From: an uncultured Acidobacteriota bacterium
GTDB lineage: Bacteria; Acidobacteriota; Polarisedimenticolia; Polarisedimenticolales; JAIQFR01
DNA: 45,954 bases
NCBI GenBank assembly: GCA_937864465.1
Contig: CALMJU010000015.1
Location: forward strand, 1-45,954
Reading direction: 5' to 3'
The notes beneath the pieces are model-generated. The model did not search any database, was not told the origin of the DNA, and saw nothing but the letters and a program-made list of their open reading frames with translations. Both the position numbers and the translations under genes were made by a program. Positions 1 to 9,048 of the stretch are shown here, piece by piece; position 1 is the stretch's first letter; each line of letters starts with the position of its first letter.

Positions 1-164
1 GAATTCGGAGTCGATCGAACGCTCGTCGGCTCGCGAGTCTCGAGGACGGGCGGGCTGCGAGTTGCTCCACACGGACAGGCCTCCGGCCCTCGACAGCGTC
101 GACGCGCTCCGGCCGGCGGACGGCCGGGCCGGCCCGGAGCCGGTGACGGAAACCGCGGGGGCCG

Positions 165-193
165 TGGACACCGGCCCGGCATCACCGTACCTT
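165..193 (+). promoter_or_regulatory. Putative sigma70-like promoter for the 264/816 secreted-protein genes
   Basis: TGGACA (165-170) and TACCTT (188-193) are separated by exactly 17 bases. This places a start of transcription near base 200, about 60 bases before the first gene. The two boxes match the consensus in 5 and 4 of 6 positions. Nothing else recognisable lies in bases 1-263. Confidence 0.4.
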
Positions 194-263
194 CTCGCGC
201 AGGGCTCGGGACAGTGCCGTACGGCCGGTCCCGGGCGGGCCGGCCTGCGCCAAGGAGCTGAAG

Positions 264-803
264 ATGAGACATCTCGCGCGGTGGACCTGGCCGCTCGCTC
301 TCCTGCTCGCGTCCGCCGCCTTCGCCCAGAGCAGCGAGAGCTTCGATCTCGAAGAGCGCGTCCTGAACTCCGGGGGTACGCCCGCTGGCGGGACGGTCCC
401 CGCATCGGCCGGATTCCGGGTGACTTTCTCCTCGATCGGAGAGTCGCTGGCGGCGACCGGCGCGGCTTCGGCGTCGTTCGCGGTCGACTCGTCGTTCGCG
501 AGCGCCTACCCGCCGCCCGGCGAGGCCTCAGGACTCAGGTTCCCGGACGAGCGGACGCTCGAGTGGGCGCCGGAGAGGTCGACGGGCGTCTACAACCTGT
601 ATCGCGGGTCGTTGGGTGAGCTCATCGGCTTCGGCATCTGCCTCCGGCAGGGGATCGTGGACGAGACAACGACGGACGACGATCCCATCGCTCCGGGGAG
701 CGGTTTCTTCTACCTCGTCACCGCATCGAACCGGCTCGGCGAGGAGGGCACCAAGGGATTCCAGAGCGACGGCGCGGAGCGCGGCGGCGACGTCTGCCCG
801 TAG
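264..803 (+). CDS. Secreted protein of unknown function with C-terminal 'FYLV' module
   Basis: A 179-residue protein with a Sec signal peptide (basic start MRHLAR, hydrophobic core, cleavage probably after the Ala at AFAQ). AAGGAGCTGAAG directly before the ATG supports this start. The middle is a low-complexity Ser/Ala beta-type region. The C-terminal third contains LYRGSLGEL, a Cys, then GSGFFYLVTASNRLGEEG and a final Cys. It resembles a small fibronectin-like module that recurs at the end of the protein encoded at 6480-8783. It lies 12 bases before the VgrG-like gene and is probably co-transcribed with it. No enzymatic motif is visible. A role as surface or export partner of the downstream protein is only an inference from the arrangement. 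Confidence 0.75.
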   Translation: MRHLARWTWPLALLLASAAFAQSSESFDLEERVLNSGGTPAGGTVPASAGFRVTFSSIGESLAATGAASASFAVDSSFASAYPPPGEASGLRFPDERTLEWAPERSTGVYNLYRGSLGELIGFGICLRQGIVDETTTDDDPIAPGSGFFYLVTASNRLGEEGTKGFQSDGAERGGDVCP

Positions 804-815
804 CGGGGTGAAGCG

Positions 816-3800
816 ATGGCGACGATGACGAGATCGATGGCCAGGTTCGTGATCTGGACGCTGCTCGCCGGCGCGGCCGCGGCGGCGACGCCGCCGGGGC
901 GCGTGAACTACCAGGGCGTGTTGCGCGACGCCGCCGACGATCCGCAGACCGGCGTGTACGACATGGTCTTCCGGTTCTTCGACGGGTCCGGCAGCGAGAT
1001 CCTGATCGATGAGCACATCGCCGCCGGCACGGGGGCCGTCACCGTCAGCGGCGGCCTGTTCGAGGTGGCGCTGGGCGGCGGGGATCTCGCCGACGGGTCC
1101 GGGCCGGGCACGTACGGCTCGCTGGGCGCCGTCTTCCGCGACTTCGACGAGGTCTGGCTCGAGATCCAGGTCGCCGGCGAGACGCTGGCGCCGCGGGTCC
1201 GGATCGAGGCGTCGGCCTACGCGCTCAACGCGGACCACCTGGACGGGCTCTCCTCGTCGCAATTCCTGCGCAGCGACGCGACCGCCCTGTTCTCCGGCGG
1301 CGCGCTCACGCTCTCGGCCGGCACGCGGCTCCAGATCCAGGGAGACCTTGCCATCGAGGGCGGAACTCCCGGCGAGGGCAGGGTCCTGACCTCGGACAAC
1401 TCGGGGAACGCGACCTGGGAAGATCTGCCCGCGGTGCAATCGCGGGTGCTCAAGGACCTCTCCGACAGGCTGGACGGCGAGGATGCGTCGAGCCTGCCGT
1501 TCGCCACCCTTCTCCCGTTCGAGTGCGGTGGAGACGACCCGTCGAGACTGGGCGGAACGCTGGACGGCGCGCCCCTCGGGCTCGGCACCGTGATAACCGG
1601 CTTCGTCGGCGAGGAGCGGATCTCCCGCCCCTTCCGCTACCTCGTCGAGTTGAAATCCTCCACGGCCGACCTCGTCCGGATCGGCCAGACGTTCCAGATG
1701 ACCCTCGATCCGGGCGGCTCCGGAACGACGATCACGTTCAGCGCGGGCGAGGTGACCGAGGCCGGGACGATCGGCTACGCCGACGGCGTCTACTCGTACG
1801 TCATCGCCGTGGAGCCCCGGCTGGCGCGGCGCGACGAGGAGCGCCGCTTCGAGGTGTTCCGCGATATGACGTGGAGCGACATCGTGCAGTCCCTGATGTT
1901 CGATGCCGGGATCTCGGGCGACATTGCGTCGACCAGTCACCGGTACGAGCAGGTGATCCAATACGAGGAGAGCGATCTGGACTTCCTGCACCGCGTCTCG
2001 GCCCTGGAGGGCCTGCACTACCATTTCGGCGATGGCGGCACGCCGCGATTCCGGCTCGGCTCGGACTTCTCGACGTCGGCGCAGACGATCCCCTACTACG
2101 GCGGCCAGAGCGGGCCGGCGGGGACCCAATACCTGGCGACGTTCCACCCGCGCGACCGCGATTTCGCTTCCGTGGTCACCGTGGCCGGATGGGACCCGGA
2201 GGCGAAGGCGAGGGTCAGCAGCACGCAGGAGGAAACGGCGCCGCCCCTGGGGGCCCGGGAGTCACGGCAGTTCTTCGGCGACGCCTCGAGCGCCGAGTTG
2301 ACGCTCGTCCGCGTCCGAGCGGCCCGGGCCCGCGAGCTGTCGCAACGATTCGAGATCGTCGGCACCGGGACGGCCGCCGGTCTGCGCGCCGGTTACATCT
2401 TCTCCGTTTCCGACCAGACGGGAACGGGCGAGGCGGGCGGGCAGTACTACGTGACCTCGATCGTGCACTACGCGACGCAGGACGACGCGGGGCAGTGCGT
2501 GTCGTACGGAAACGCGCTCGCGGCGCTCCCCAAGAGCGCCACCGCGGTCTCGCCCTACCCCGACGGCATTCCCTACGCGCCGCCCCTCGAGCCGCTGTCG
2601 CCCGCCGTCCGCGGGCCGATCCCAGGCAAGGTCACGAACGCCGACGATCCCGACGGCATGGGCAAGGTGGAGGTCGAGCTGCTGCCGGCGCCCGCTGCGG
2701 ACGAGATCGCGGTGTGGGCCCGCGTGGCGACTCCGGCGGGCCGATGGCGCGACAAGCCCTACAGGCCGGAGGTGGACGACGAGGTGCTGGTCGTCTTCCT
2801 GCGGGACGAGCCCGACGCCCCCGTCGTCATCGGGGGGCTGTACAACGGGATCGACGCGCCGCGGGACGAGTGGCGTCTCTACTTCCCGACCGGAACCGCT
2901 CCCGCCCTGCACCCCGAGGACGTGTACATCGAGTGGGACGACGTGGCGGCCCGCTTCGAGATGGACCGAACGCAGGTCGCAACTGCGCCGGGTCTGTTCG
3001 TCAAGGGTTCGACGGAAACGGGGGGGAATCTGCTCGTGGCGGGAACGGTCAACGCCGGCGGAGCGATCACCGGCGGCGCCACCCTCGGCGTGACCGGCGG
3101 CATCACCGGCAGCTCGCTGACGGCCTCCGGAGCGATCAACGGCGGGAGTCTCAAGGTGAACGGGCTCGTCGAGGGGCTGCAGCTCGACATCAGCGGAACC
3201 ATGACCGGCGACAGCCTGCTGATGGTGGAAGGACCGATCTTCCTCAACGGCGGCTCCCTCTCGCATAACGGCGGGGTCTTCCAGTTCTTGGGGGGCCTCA
3301 GCGCCTCGGGAGCCGCGACGCTCACCGGCACGCTGACGGCCGACGATGTCCTGCTCGGCAGCGGCGCCCGGTTCACGGACACCGCCGGTTCCGCGTTCGT
3401 GGGCACGAGCGCCGCGGACGCCGACGACCTGACCCTGCAGGCCGGGAATTCCATCGACGACGGCAGCATCGTGATCCTCGGCAAGTCCACGACCATGTTC
3501 CGGTCCGGCAACGGGTACTTCAACTTCTACAATGGGGCGACGGGGGCGCGGAACGCCGAACTGGGATCGACCGGAAACCTGCGCATCCGCGGCACGCTCA
3601 GCGAGTCGCAGGCGCTCGACATCGCCGAGTCCTTCCGCGCGGCCGAACCGCTGGAGCCGGGAGACCTGGTGAGTCTGGCGCCCGGCTCCCCGGCCACGGT
3701 GCGTCGGACGGCGGGGGCCGGCGATCCCCTCGTTCTGGGCGTCGTCAGCACGCGGCCGGGGATGCTGCTCGGCGGTGCACCCCTGGACGTCGACCTGCTG

Positions 3801-5102
3801 CGCGAGACCTGGGGCGGAGAGGTCGCGGAGCTCTACGCCAGCGAGCGGCCATCCATCCTCGAGCGCGTCCTGCGCGGCGACGGCGAGCTGCGGCGGGCCG
3901 CGGAGCGCCTGGGCTTGCCGGCCCCCGACGGCCCGGCGGACCCGGCCGGGCCCGGAGGGCCGGCGGGGTTCCGGCGGGACGCGGGGCCTGCCGGGACCGC
4001 GGACCGCGGCGCGGATCGGCCCGGCCCGCCCGAGGCCTCGGCTCCGGTCCTGAACGGCTCGGACCCCGCGGCGCCGGCCACGGAGCGGGAGGCGGTCCGC
4101 GAGCAGATCGAGTCCCTGTGCATCGAGCGTTTCTACGAGGACCGCTTCGTTCCGGTGGCCCTGGCCGGGCGCGTGCCGGTCAAGGCGGACGCCTCGTTCG
4201 GAGAGATCCGGCCCGGCGACCGGTTGACGCCCAGCCCGGTGCCCGGCGTGGCGATGAAGGCGGCCGGTCCGGGACCGACGATCGGCATGGCCCTCGAGGG
4301 CCTGGCGGCGGGCCGGGGAACGGTGACGGCCCTCGTGCAGCGAAACGAGTTCTTCGCGCAGGCGGGTCCCGACGGCGGTGAGGCGCGGCCCGACAACCGC
4401 GACGCAGCGGAAACCGGCACGGGATCCGGCGGGACGGGGACGGATTCGGCCGTCGCGAGGCCGGAGGGGACGCAACCGCCGGTTCCCGGACATCCCGCGC
4501 CGTTCGCGGTGCGAGGCGAACTCTCCGCGTCCGGGCGCGACGAGGTCCTGCGCGTCGACGGGAAGGGCAACCTGTTCCTGCGCGGCGCGGTGCAGCCGGC
4601 CTCCATGGACCTGGCCGAGTTCTTTCCACTGAGCGAGCCGGCCTCGGCGGGCGATCTGCTGGTCGTCGACCGCGACCAGCCCGGCCGCTACCGCTTGGCC
4701 CGTTGCGCCCAGGATCCGTCCGTTGTGGGGATCGTCTCGGTGGCGCCCGGCGTCCTGCTCGGCGCCGGAATCGAGCGCATCGCGGCCGCCGACGACGAGT
4801 TGGCGGCAGCCCTCGCCCGGGCGCGCGAGAGCGGCGATTCCGAGGAGGAGGCCGTCATCTGGTCCGCGCTCCGGGAGCGGTTTCTCGAAACGCATGCGCC
4901 GGTCGCGCTGTCCGGCACGGTGCCCTGCAAGGTCGACGCGGGGTTCGGGGCGATCGAGCCCGGCGACCTGCTGACGACCTCGCCGACGCCGGGCCACGCG
5001 ATGCGCGCCGCGGAGGCCGCGCCCGGCACGATCGTGGGCAAGGCGCTGGAGGCGATGGAGACCGGGACGGGCGTGATCCGGGTGCTCGTCATGCTGCGGT
5101 AG
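816..5102 (+). CDS. Secreted VgrG/baseplate-spike-like protein with tail-fibre shaft and duplicated C-terminal domain
   Basis: 1428 residues. Residues 1-24 form a Sec-type signal peptide. Residues 28-145 form the secreted-protein module that starts VNYQGVLRD and ends YALNADHLDG, often seen ahead of fibre-like repeats. Residues about 228-590 look like the VgrG/gp27 fold, including YEQVIQYEESDLDFLHRVSA (377-396), the counterpart of the 'QYxESDxxFxxRLxExEGxxYxF' motif of VgrG proteins. Residues 600-690 match the gp5/baseplate V OB fold (PIPGKVTNADDPDGMGKVEV ... VVIGGLYN). Residues 735-870 are Gly/Thr-rich beta repeats as in fibre shafts. The C-terminus has two copies (about 932-1175 and 1265-1428) of a domain with GDLV, VVGVVS/VGIVSVAPG, PVALxGxVPxKxDAxFGxIxPGD and a GKALE-type motif, resembling the G2-peptidase/auto-processing domains of phage appendage proteins. 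No T6SS or phage-tail genes are nearby. A signal peptide on a VgrG core is unusual. Shine-Dalgarno is weak. Confidence 0.88.
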   Translation: MATMTRSMARFVIWTLLAGAAAAATPPGRVNYQGVLRDAADDPQTGVYDMVFRFFDGSGSEILIDEHIAAGTGAVTVSGGLFEVALGGGDLADGSGPGTYGSLGAVFRDFDEVWLEIQVAGETLAPRVRIEASAYALNADHLDGLSSSQFLRSDATALFSGGALTLSAGTRLQIQGDLAIEGGTPGEGRVLTSDNSGNATWEDLPAVQSRVLKDLSDRLDGEDASSLPFATLLPFECGGDDPSRLGGTLDGAPLGLGTVITGFVGEERISRPFRYLVELKSSTADLVRIGQTFQMTLDPGGSGTTITFSAGEVTEAGTIGYADGVYSYVIAVEPRLARRDEERRFEVFRDMTWSDIVQSLMFDAGISGDIASTSHRYEQVIQYEESDLDFLHRVSALEGLHYHFGDGGTPRFRLGSDFSTSAQTIPYYGGQSGPAGTQYLATFHPRDRDFASVVTVAGWDPEAKARVSSTQEETAPPLGARESRQFFGDASSAELTLVRVRAARARELSQRFEIVGTGTAAGLRAGYIFSVSDQTGTGEAGGQYYVTSIVHYATQDDAGQCVSYGNALAALPKSATAVSPYPDGIPYAPPLEPLSPAVRGPIPGKVTNADDPDGMGKVEVELLPAPAADEIAVWARVATPAGRWRDKPYRPEVDDEVLVVFLRDEPDAPVVIGGLYNGIDAPRDEWRLYFPTGTAPALHPEDVYIEWDDVAARFEMDRTQVATAPGLFVKGSTETGGNLLVAGTVNAGGAITGGATLGVTGGITGSSLTASGAINGGSLKVNGLVEGLQLDISGTMTGDSLLMVEGPIFLNGGSLSHNGGVFQFLGGLSASGAATLTGTLTADDVLLGSGARFTDTAGSAFVGTSAADADDLTLQAGNSIDDGSIVILGKSTTMFRSGNGYFNFYNGATGARNAELGSTGNLRIRGTLSESQALDIAESFRAAEPLEPGDLVSLAPGSPATVRRTAGAGDPLVLGVVSTRPGMLLGGAPLDVDLLRETWGGEVAELYASERPSILERVLRGDGELRRAAERLGLPAPDGPADPAGPGGPAGFRRDAGPAGTADRGADRPGPPEASAPVLNGSDPAAPATEREAVREQIESLCIERFYEDRFVPVALAGRVPVKADASFGEIRPGDRLTPSPVPGVAMKAAGPGPTIGMALEGLAAGRGTVTALVQRNEFFAQAGPDGGEARPDNRDAAETGTGSGGTGTDSAVARPEGTQPPVPGHPAPFAVRGELSASGRDEVLRVDGKGNLFLRGAVQPASMDLAEFFPLSEPASAGDLLVVDRDQPGRYRLARCAQDPSVVGIVSVAPGVLLGAGIERIAAADDELAAALARARESGDSEEEAVIWSALRERFLETHAPVALSGTVPCKVDAGFGAIEPGDLLTTSPTPGHAMRAAEAAPGTIVGKALEAMETGTGVIRVLVMLR

Positions 5103-5145
5103 CTCGGGTTAGAGTGGCGGGAGCGGAGGTCCAGCGACGATCGAC

Positions 5146-5634
5146 GTGCGCCGCATCCTGCTCCCCGCCGCCATCCTGCTCGGCCTCGCCGGCCTTGCGG
5201 CCGACGGCCCCGCCCCGCCGCCCGGGCCTTGGTCCGCGGGTTGCGCGGCCATCGCCGGCGCGCTCGAGAAATCCCATCGCCTGAAGCTCGAGGCTCGGGA
5301 GGGTGTTTTCGAATTCTGGCACGACCGGCGCCGCGGCTGCCGGCTGGCGTTCTCCAAGCCCACGGCGGAGCTGGGCGAGGGCGCCGCGCCGGACGAATCC
5401 CTGCGAGGGATGCTGGCCGGCCAGGGCTGGCAGGGCGACCCGCGGCACTCCGCCGACGGACCGGGGACCACGGTCTTCGGCCTGAGAAAGGGCGACGTGC
5501 TGTGCATCGTCTCGGCGGGTGTCGACGCGGGAATCGACGACGACGGCGAGTTTCAGGTCAGCGACGTCTACGACTTCGAGGCCACCTGCGCCGCGACGGA
5601 CGAGCCGCGCCGCGAGCCGGAGCCGCCGCGGTAA
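5146..5634 (+). CDS. Small secreted protein, unknown function
   Basis: A 162-residue protein with a GTG start at 5146, preceded by GGAGCGGAGG about 15 bases upstream. Residues 1-19 are a signal peptide (MRRILLPAAILLGLAGLAA). The mature part has three or four Cys residues (SAGCAA, RRGCRL, LCIV, TCAA) that could form disulfides, and a basic segment FWHDRRRGCRLAFSKP. The last 10 residues are Pro/Arg-rich. It starts 43 bases after the VgrG-like gene. I do not recognise a family. The Cys pattern and signal peptide point to a periplasmic or surface location. Confidence 0.6.
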   Translation: MRRILLPAAILLGLAGLAADGPAPPPGPWSAGCAAIAGALEKSHRLKLEAREGVFEFWHDRRRGCRLAFSKPTAELGEGAAPDESLRGMLAGQGWQGDPRHSADGPGTTVFGLRKGDVLCIVSAGVDAGIDDDGEFQVSDVYDFEATCAATDEPRREPEPPR

Positions 5635-5931
5635 CGCGGCGGCGTGGAGGCGATCCGTCCTGCCAAAGGCGGCCGCCTGCTGCACGCTTCCCCGTCGAAC
5701 ACGAACCTGTTCTTCTATTACCTATGTCTGGTGGCGGGGGACTTGCCGTCCGCGAGAGCTCGCCCCATGGCCATGCCGCGTCTCCGGCCGATTCCGGTTT
5801 TTCTTCGCTCCGTTTCGTTGTAAGTTTCACCCATACGCGCGTGACGTGTCGGGAAGGGCCGGGGGGGGTCGATCCTCGAGCATGATTCGCCAGGAGCGGC
5901 CGCGCCCGGGTCCCGAGAAGGAGGATCAACC
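5635..5931. other. Intergenic stretch without a recognisable gene
   Basis: About 300 bases between two secreted-protein genes. It contains a 12-base perfect palindrome AGGCGGCCGCCT (5667-5678) and an AT-richer patch (5704-5735, 5800-5835) where a promoter for the 5932 gene could lie. No confident -35/-10 pair was found. The 3' end carries a strong Shine-Dalgarno (AAGGAGG) for the next gene. Confidence 0.4.
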
Positions 5932-6480
5932 ATGAAGCGCTGCCGAGTGCCCCGCATCCGATCCGGCGCCCTCGTGTTCCTGTTCGGCCTCTTCGCCCTG
6001 AGCGGAGGCGCGCAGGCGCAGGTCCCGGCGCATCTGGACATCCAATCTTCGACGATCCGCGAGATTCCCCCCATCGATCGGGAAAGCGTGCCGGGCCGCG
6101 GCGTGGCTCTGACCCTCACCCTCGGCGCGACCCCCGCCTGCAACACGACCACCGGGTTTCTCGCCTACGGTTTCCTGATCGATGCCGACTCGGATTCCGC
6201 GACCGGACTCCCCGGCCCCGCGTTCGACGATCTGGGTGTGGACGCGCGAGTCACGGCGATCTGCGACCCGGCGTCCGGCCTCTTCGTGAGCCCGATCGGG
6301 ACCGTGACCGTCGTCGCGGGCCCCGGAGCCACGACCCTCGAGATCCGGACCACCGTGGAGCGCCTCCCGTCCCTCGCGTTCCGCTGGATCGCCTTCGGCC
6401 AGGACGGGCCGCTGTTCTCGCGTCTGCCGGCGGCGCCCGAGCACATGTTCTTCACGACGCACGAGAAGGGGGTGTTCTGA
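5932..6480 (+). CDS. Secreted protein, translationally coupled to a HEIDH/TSP3 protein
   Basis: 182 residues. GAGAAGGAGG 9 bases before the ATG fixes the start. Residues 1-29 are a signal peptide ending GGAQAQ. The mature part looks all-beta: FLAYGFLIDADSDSATG, LGVDARVTAICDPASG, TTLEIRTTVERLPSLAFRWI. The DADSDSATG segment resembles an acidic Ca-binding loop. Its TGA shares one base with the ATG of the next gene (TGATG at 6478-6482), so the two are probably co-translated. The function is unknown. It may be a partner or inhibitor of the downstream putative metalloprotease, by analogy with coupled pairs; that is inference only. Confidence 0.75.
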   Translation: MKRCRVPRIRSGALVFLFGLFALSGGAQAQVPAHLDIQSSTIREIPPIDRESVPGRGVALTLTLGATPACNTTTGFLAYGFLIDADSDSATGLPGPAFDDLGVDARVTAICDPASGLFVSPIGTVTVVAGPGATTLEIRTTVERLPSLAFRWIAFGQDGPLFSRLPAAPEHMFFTTHEKGVF

Positions 6481-8783
6481 TGAGACCGACCACCCCGGCG
6501 ATCGCAACGACCGCCTCGTGCGTGCTGCTCTGCGCCGGACTGGCGCTGGCCGCGGGCTACAGCGAGACGTCCAATTACGACCCGACCCCGGCGTCCCCGA
6601 AGTCGGGAGACGAGTGCACCATCACCTTCAGCTCTCCGGGCGACTCCGCGCAGAACAAGGCGGATGTGGCGGCCGCGAAGAAGGCCTTCGACGGGGCGAT
6701 CGGCGCCTCCGACGACATGCAGAACAAGGTCAAGGACGCGTGCGCGAAGCACGGGAACGCGTTGACCGTCAACGTGAAGCGTGACGACTCGGACGAGCTC
6801 ATCGGGAGCACCTACGTCGACGGCACCTTCAGCGTGGACCTCGGCGACATCGCCGCGCTCAACGCCAACCTGAGCGGAAAGCCGGCCGACGTGGCGAAGG
6901 TTCTCGCGAACTTCCTCGCCGAGGTGATGGCGCACGAGATCGACCACAACCGTCAGTCGGCGACAGACGACCACAACGACCCGGCGAGCGACAAGGGGAC
7001 CACGGGCAAGCCCGTGGATGACGAGAACGCGGTCCTCTCCGACCTGAAGGCCGGGGTCAAGCGGAACCAGTACAGCTACAAGGACGCCGACGGGAAATGG
7101 AAGATCGACTTCACGGTGGACGCGCAGAAGGTCACGCTGGACATCTCGGGGTTCTTGGCCGCCCGCGCGACCGCGAGCAAGTTCGTCGAGGCGGTCGAGT
7201 ACCTCGCGGACCCGGCCGAGACCCTGAGCATCCCGGACGGGCCGTGCTCGCTCGGCGGCCTCCCCTGCTACAGGGACGTGCGGGACGGTTCTCCCCCGCT
7301 CTATCTCGGCGACGACGACCTGGACGGCGTCGACGATCACGACCTCATGGGGCCGCTGGACAACGCTCCCGGCCTCGCGAACCCGCAGCAGGCCGACACA
7401 GATTTCGACGGGATCGGCCAGGGAGCCGACCTGGACGACGACGGCGACGACCAAGACGGATGGTTCGAGAACGCCGTCGGCTCGTCCGACATGAACACCT
7501 CGAGTCTGCCCGAGCACTGGATCTTTGCCGGTACCTGCTCGGACGGGATCGACAACGATCGCGACGGCATCGTCGACGGGGCGGACCAGAGCTGCCGCGT
7601 CCCGCCGCCCGATTCCGTGTTTTTCCCGGAGCCGGTGCCCGTGAACCTCGTCTATCCGCTGTACCTGCGGCGGGACCTCGGAAGCGTTCCCGAGGGCGTG
7701 GACGTGCTCCCGGTCACGCTGGACCTCTTCGTCAACGTCTATGCCGCGGGATTCGAGACGTGGAGCGCGCCGGGCTCGATGGCGGTGACACGGACCTCCC
7801 CGGCGGACGAGGATCTCGACGGACTTCGCGAGATCCGGACGGAGCTCGTCCATCTCGACGTCACCGGCTTGAGCCCGAGCCTCGGTCCGGTCCGGATCGG
7901 CGTCCAGGACTCGCGGCCGAGCGTAGGCATCGCCGAGGACACCGACCCCGCGGCGGAGGGCGACTACCCGGCCGAGAGCTTCTTCGACGTCTACTACAGG
8001 ATCGAGACCCCCCTCGGGGGCGCGTGGGGGAACGACGTGCCCGACCGTTATCAGGCGATGGTCCTTGAGTGGGCGCCGTTCGAGACTCCGTTCTCGCGCT
8101 TCGGTGGATTGCCGACGATCCTCTTCGACGAGACGATGACGCCGGTGGCGGAGATCCTGGACGGCCAGCTCCGAACGCTCCTCCCCGATTCGGACGCGGA
8201 TGGAGGCCCGGACTACGAGGACAACTGTCCCTTCCTCCCGAATCCCCTGCAGGAAGACGCCGACGGCGATCTCGTGGGCGACCCGTGCGATCTCTGTCCT
8301 CTCGTGAGCGATCCCGAGCAGGAGGATCTCGACCTCGACGGGCTCGGCGACGCCTGCGATCCGGACCTCGACGGCGACGGGTTCGACAATGTTCTCGACT
8401 GCGCGCCCGAGAACCCGCTCGCCGCGCTGCTCCCGAAGGAGGCCGCCGGCCTGCGCCTGACGCGCGTCGGGCCGGAGACCACGATCCTCTGGGAAGGCGC
8501 GCCGGTCCCGGAATTCGCATACTCGTACGACGTCCTCTCCGGAAGCCTCCTGCAGCTTCGCGCCGCGGGCGCATTCGACCCCGCGCTCTTGGACTGCGTG
8601 GCGGGGAGCGCCTGGAGCCAGTACGCGATCGATCCGAGGCCTGACCCGCTTCCGGGCGAGGCCATCTTCTATCTCGTGCGCGAGCGCAACGCGTGCGGCG
8701 TGGGAACCTACGGGGACTCCGGCGTGATCCCGGACTTCCGTGACGTGCTGGATCTCGAAGGAGACACGCCCTGCAGCCGGTGA
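6480..8783 (+). CDS. Secreted putative zinc metalloprotease with thrombospondin type 3 repeats
   Basis: 767 residues. Residues 1-25 form a signal peptide. Residues 30-230 form an N-terminal domain carrying HEIDH (152-156), a zincin-type HExxH, inside a predicted helix (LANFLAEVMAHEIDHNRQSA). It is followed by D/H/E-rich sequence that could give the third ligand. Residues 277-330 and 569-645 are Asp-rich thrombospondin type 3 calcium-binding repeats (DADGDLVGDPCDLCP, DLDLDGLGDACDPDLDGDGF). A roughly 200-residue beta region lies between them. The C-terminal 90 residues repeat the module seen at the end of the 264-803 protein (AIFYLVRERNACGVGTYGDSG). TSP3 repeats typically form long Ca-bound stalks on secreted or outer-surface proteins. 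Protease activity is inferred from HEIDH only, and no full family match is claimed. Confidence 0.8.
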   Translation: MRPTTPAIATTASCVLLCAGLALAAGYSETSNYDPTPASPKSGDECTITFSSPGDSAQNKADVAAAKKAFDGAIGASDDMQNKVKDACAKHGNALTVNVKRDDSDELIGSTYVDGTFSVDLGDIAALNANLSGKPADVAKVLANFLAEVMAHEIDHNRQSATDDHNDPASDKGTTGKPVDDENAVLSDLKAGVKRNQYSYKDADGKWKIDFTVDAQKVTLDISGFLAARATASKFVEAVEYLADPAETLSIPDGPCSLGGLPCYRDVRDGSPPLYLGDDDLDGVDDHDLMGPLDNAPGLANPQQADTDFDGIGQGADLDDDGDDQDGWFENAVGSSDMNTSSLPEHWIFAGTCSDGIDNDRDGIVDGADQSCRVPPPDSVFFPEPVPVNLVYPLYLRRDLGSVPEGVDVLPVTLDLFVNVYAAGFETWSAPGSMAVTRTSPADEDLDGLREIRTELVHLDVTGLSPSLGPVRIGVQDSRPSVGIAEDTDPAAEGDYPAESFFDVYYRIETPLGGAWGNDVPDRYQAMVLEWAPFETPFSRFGGLPTILFDETMTPVAEILDGQLRTLLPDSDADGGPDYEDNCPFLPNPLQEDADGDLVGDPCDLCPLVSDPEQEDLDLDGLGDACDPDLDGDGFDNVLDCAPENPLAALLPKEAAGLRLTRVGPETTILWEGAPVPEFAYSYDVLSGSLLQLRAAGAFDPALLDCVAGSAWSQYAIDPRPDPLPGEAIFYLVRERNACGVGTYGDSGVIPDFRDVLDLEGDTPCSR

Positions 8784-8993
8784 CGGGCCGCGCGCCGGCG
8801 GCGCGAAGATGCCGTGGCAGAGCGCGAGGCGGAGCGGCGGCGGCAGGAGCGGAGACACGGGACGCGGCGGCGAGTGCGCTCGATCTCGCCCGGGCCCGGC
8901 GGGGGCCCAGGCCGTGCAGGAGGAGCCGCTCCGGCTGACGGCGCTCCGAAACGAGCAGGCCTTCGCCGTCTCGGCGTCGCCGCCACGGGTCGG

Positions 8994-9022
8994 CTGACTC
9001 GGATCGCCGGCGCGAGTACACT
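8994..9022 (+). promoter_or_regulatory. Putative promoter for the CARDB protein gene
   Basis: CTGACT (8994-8999) and TACACT (9017-9022) with a 17-base spacer. The transcript would start near 9030 and carry the Shine-Dalgarno GGAGGAGGGGAGG before the ATG at 9049. The rest of 8784-9048 shows nothing else recognisable. Confidence 0.4.
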
Positions 9023-9048
9023 CGGGGTCCCGGAGGAGGGGAGGCGAC

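Noticed and set aside
528-2147. Long open frame on the - strand opposite the secreted-protein genes
   Set aside because: Very Arg/Glu/Val-rich translation without motifs; it is the GC-driven shadow of the VgrG-like and first secreted genes.
2262-4997. 911-residue open frame on the - strand inside the VgrG-like gene
   Set aside because: Arg/Gly/Ala-rich composition and no domain; an antisense artefact of high GC.
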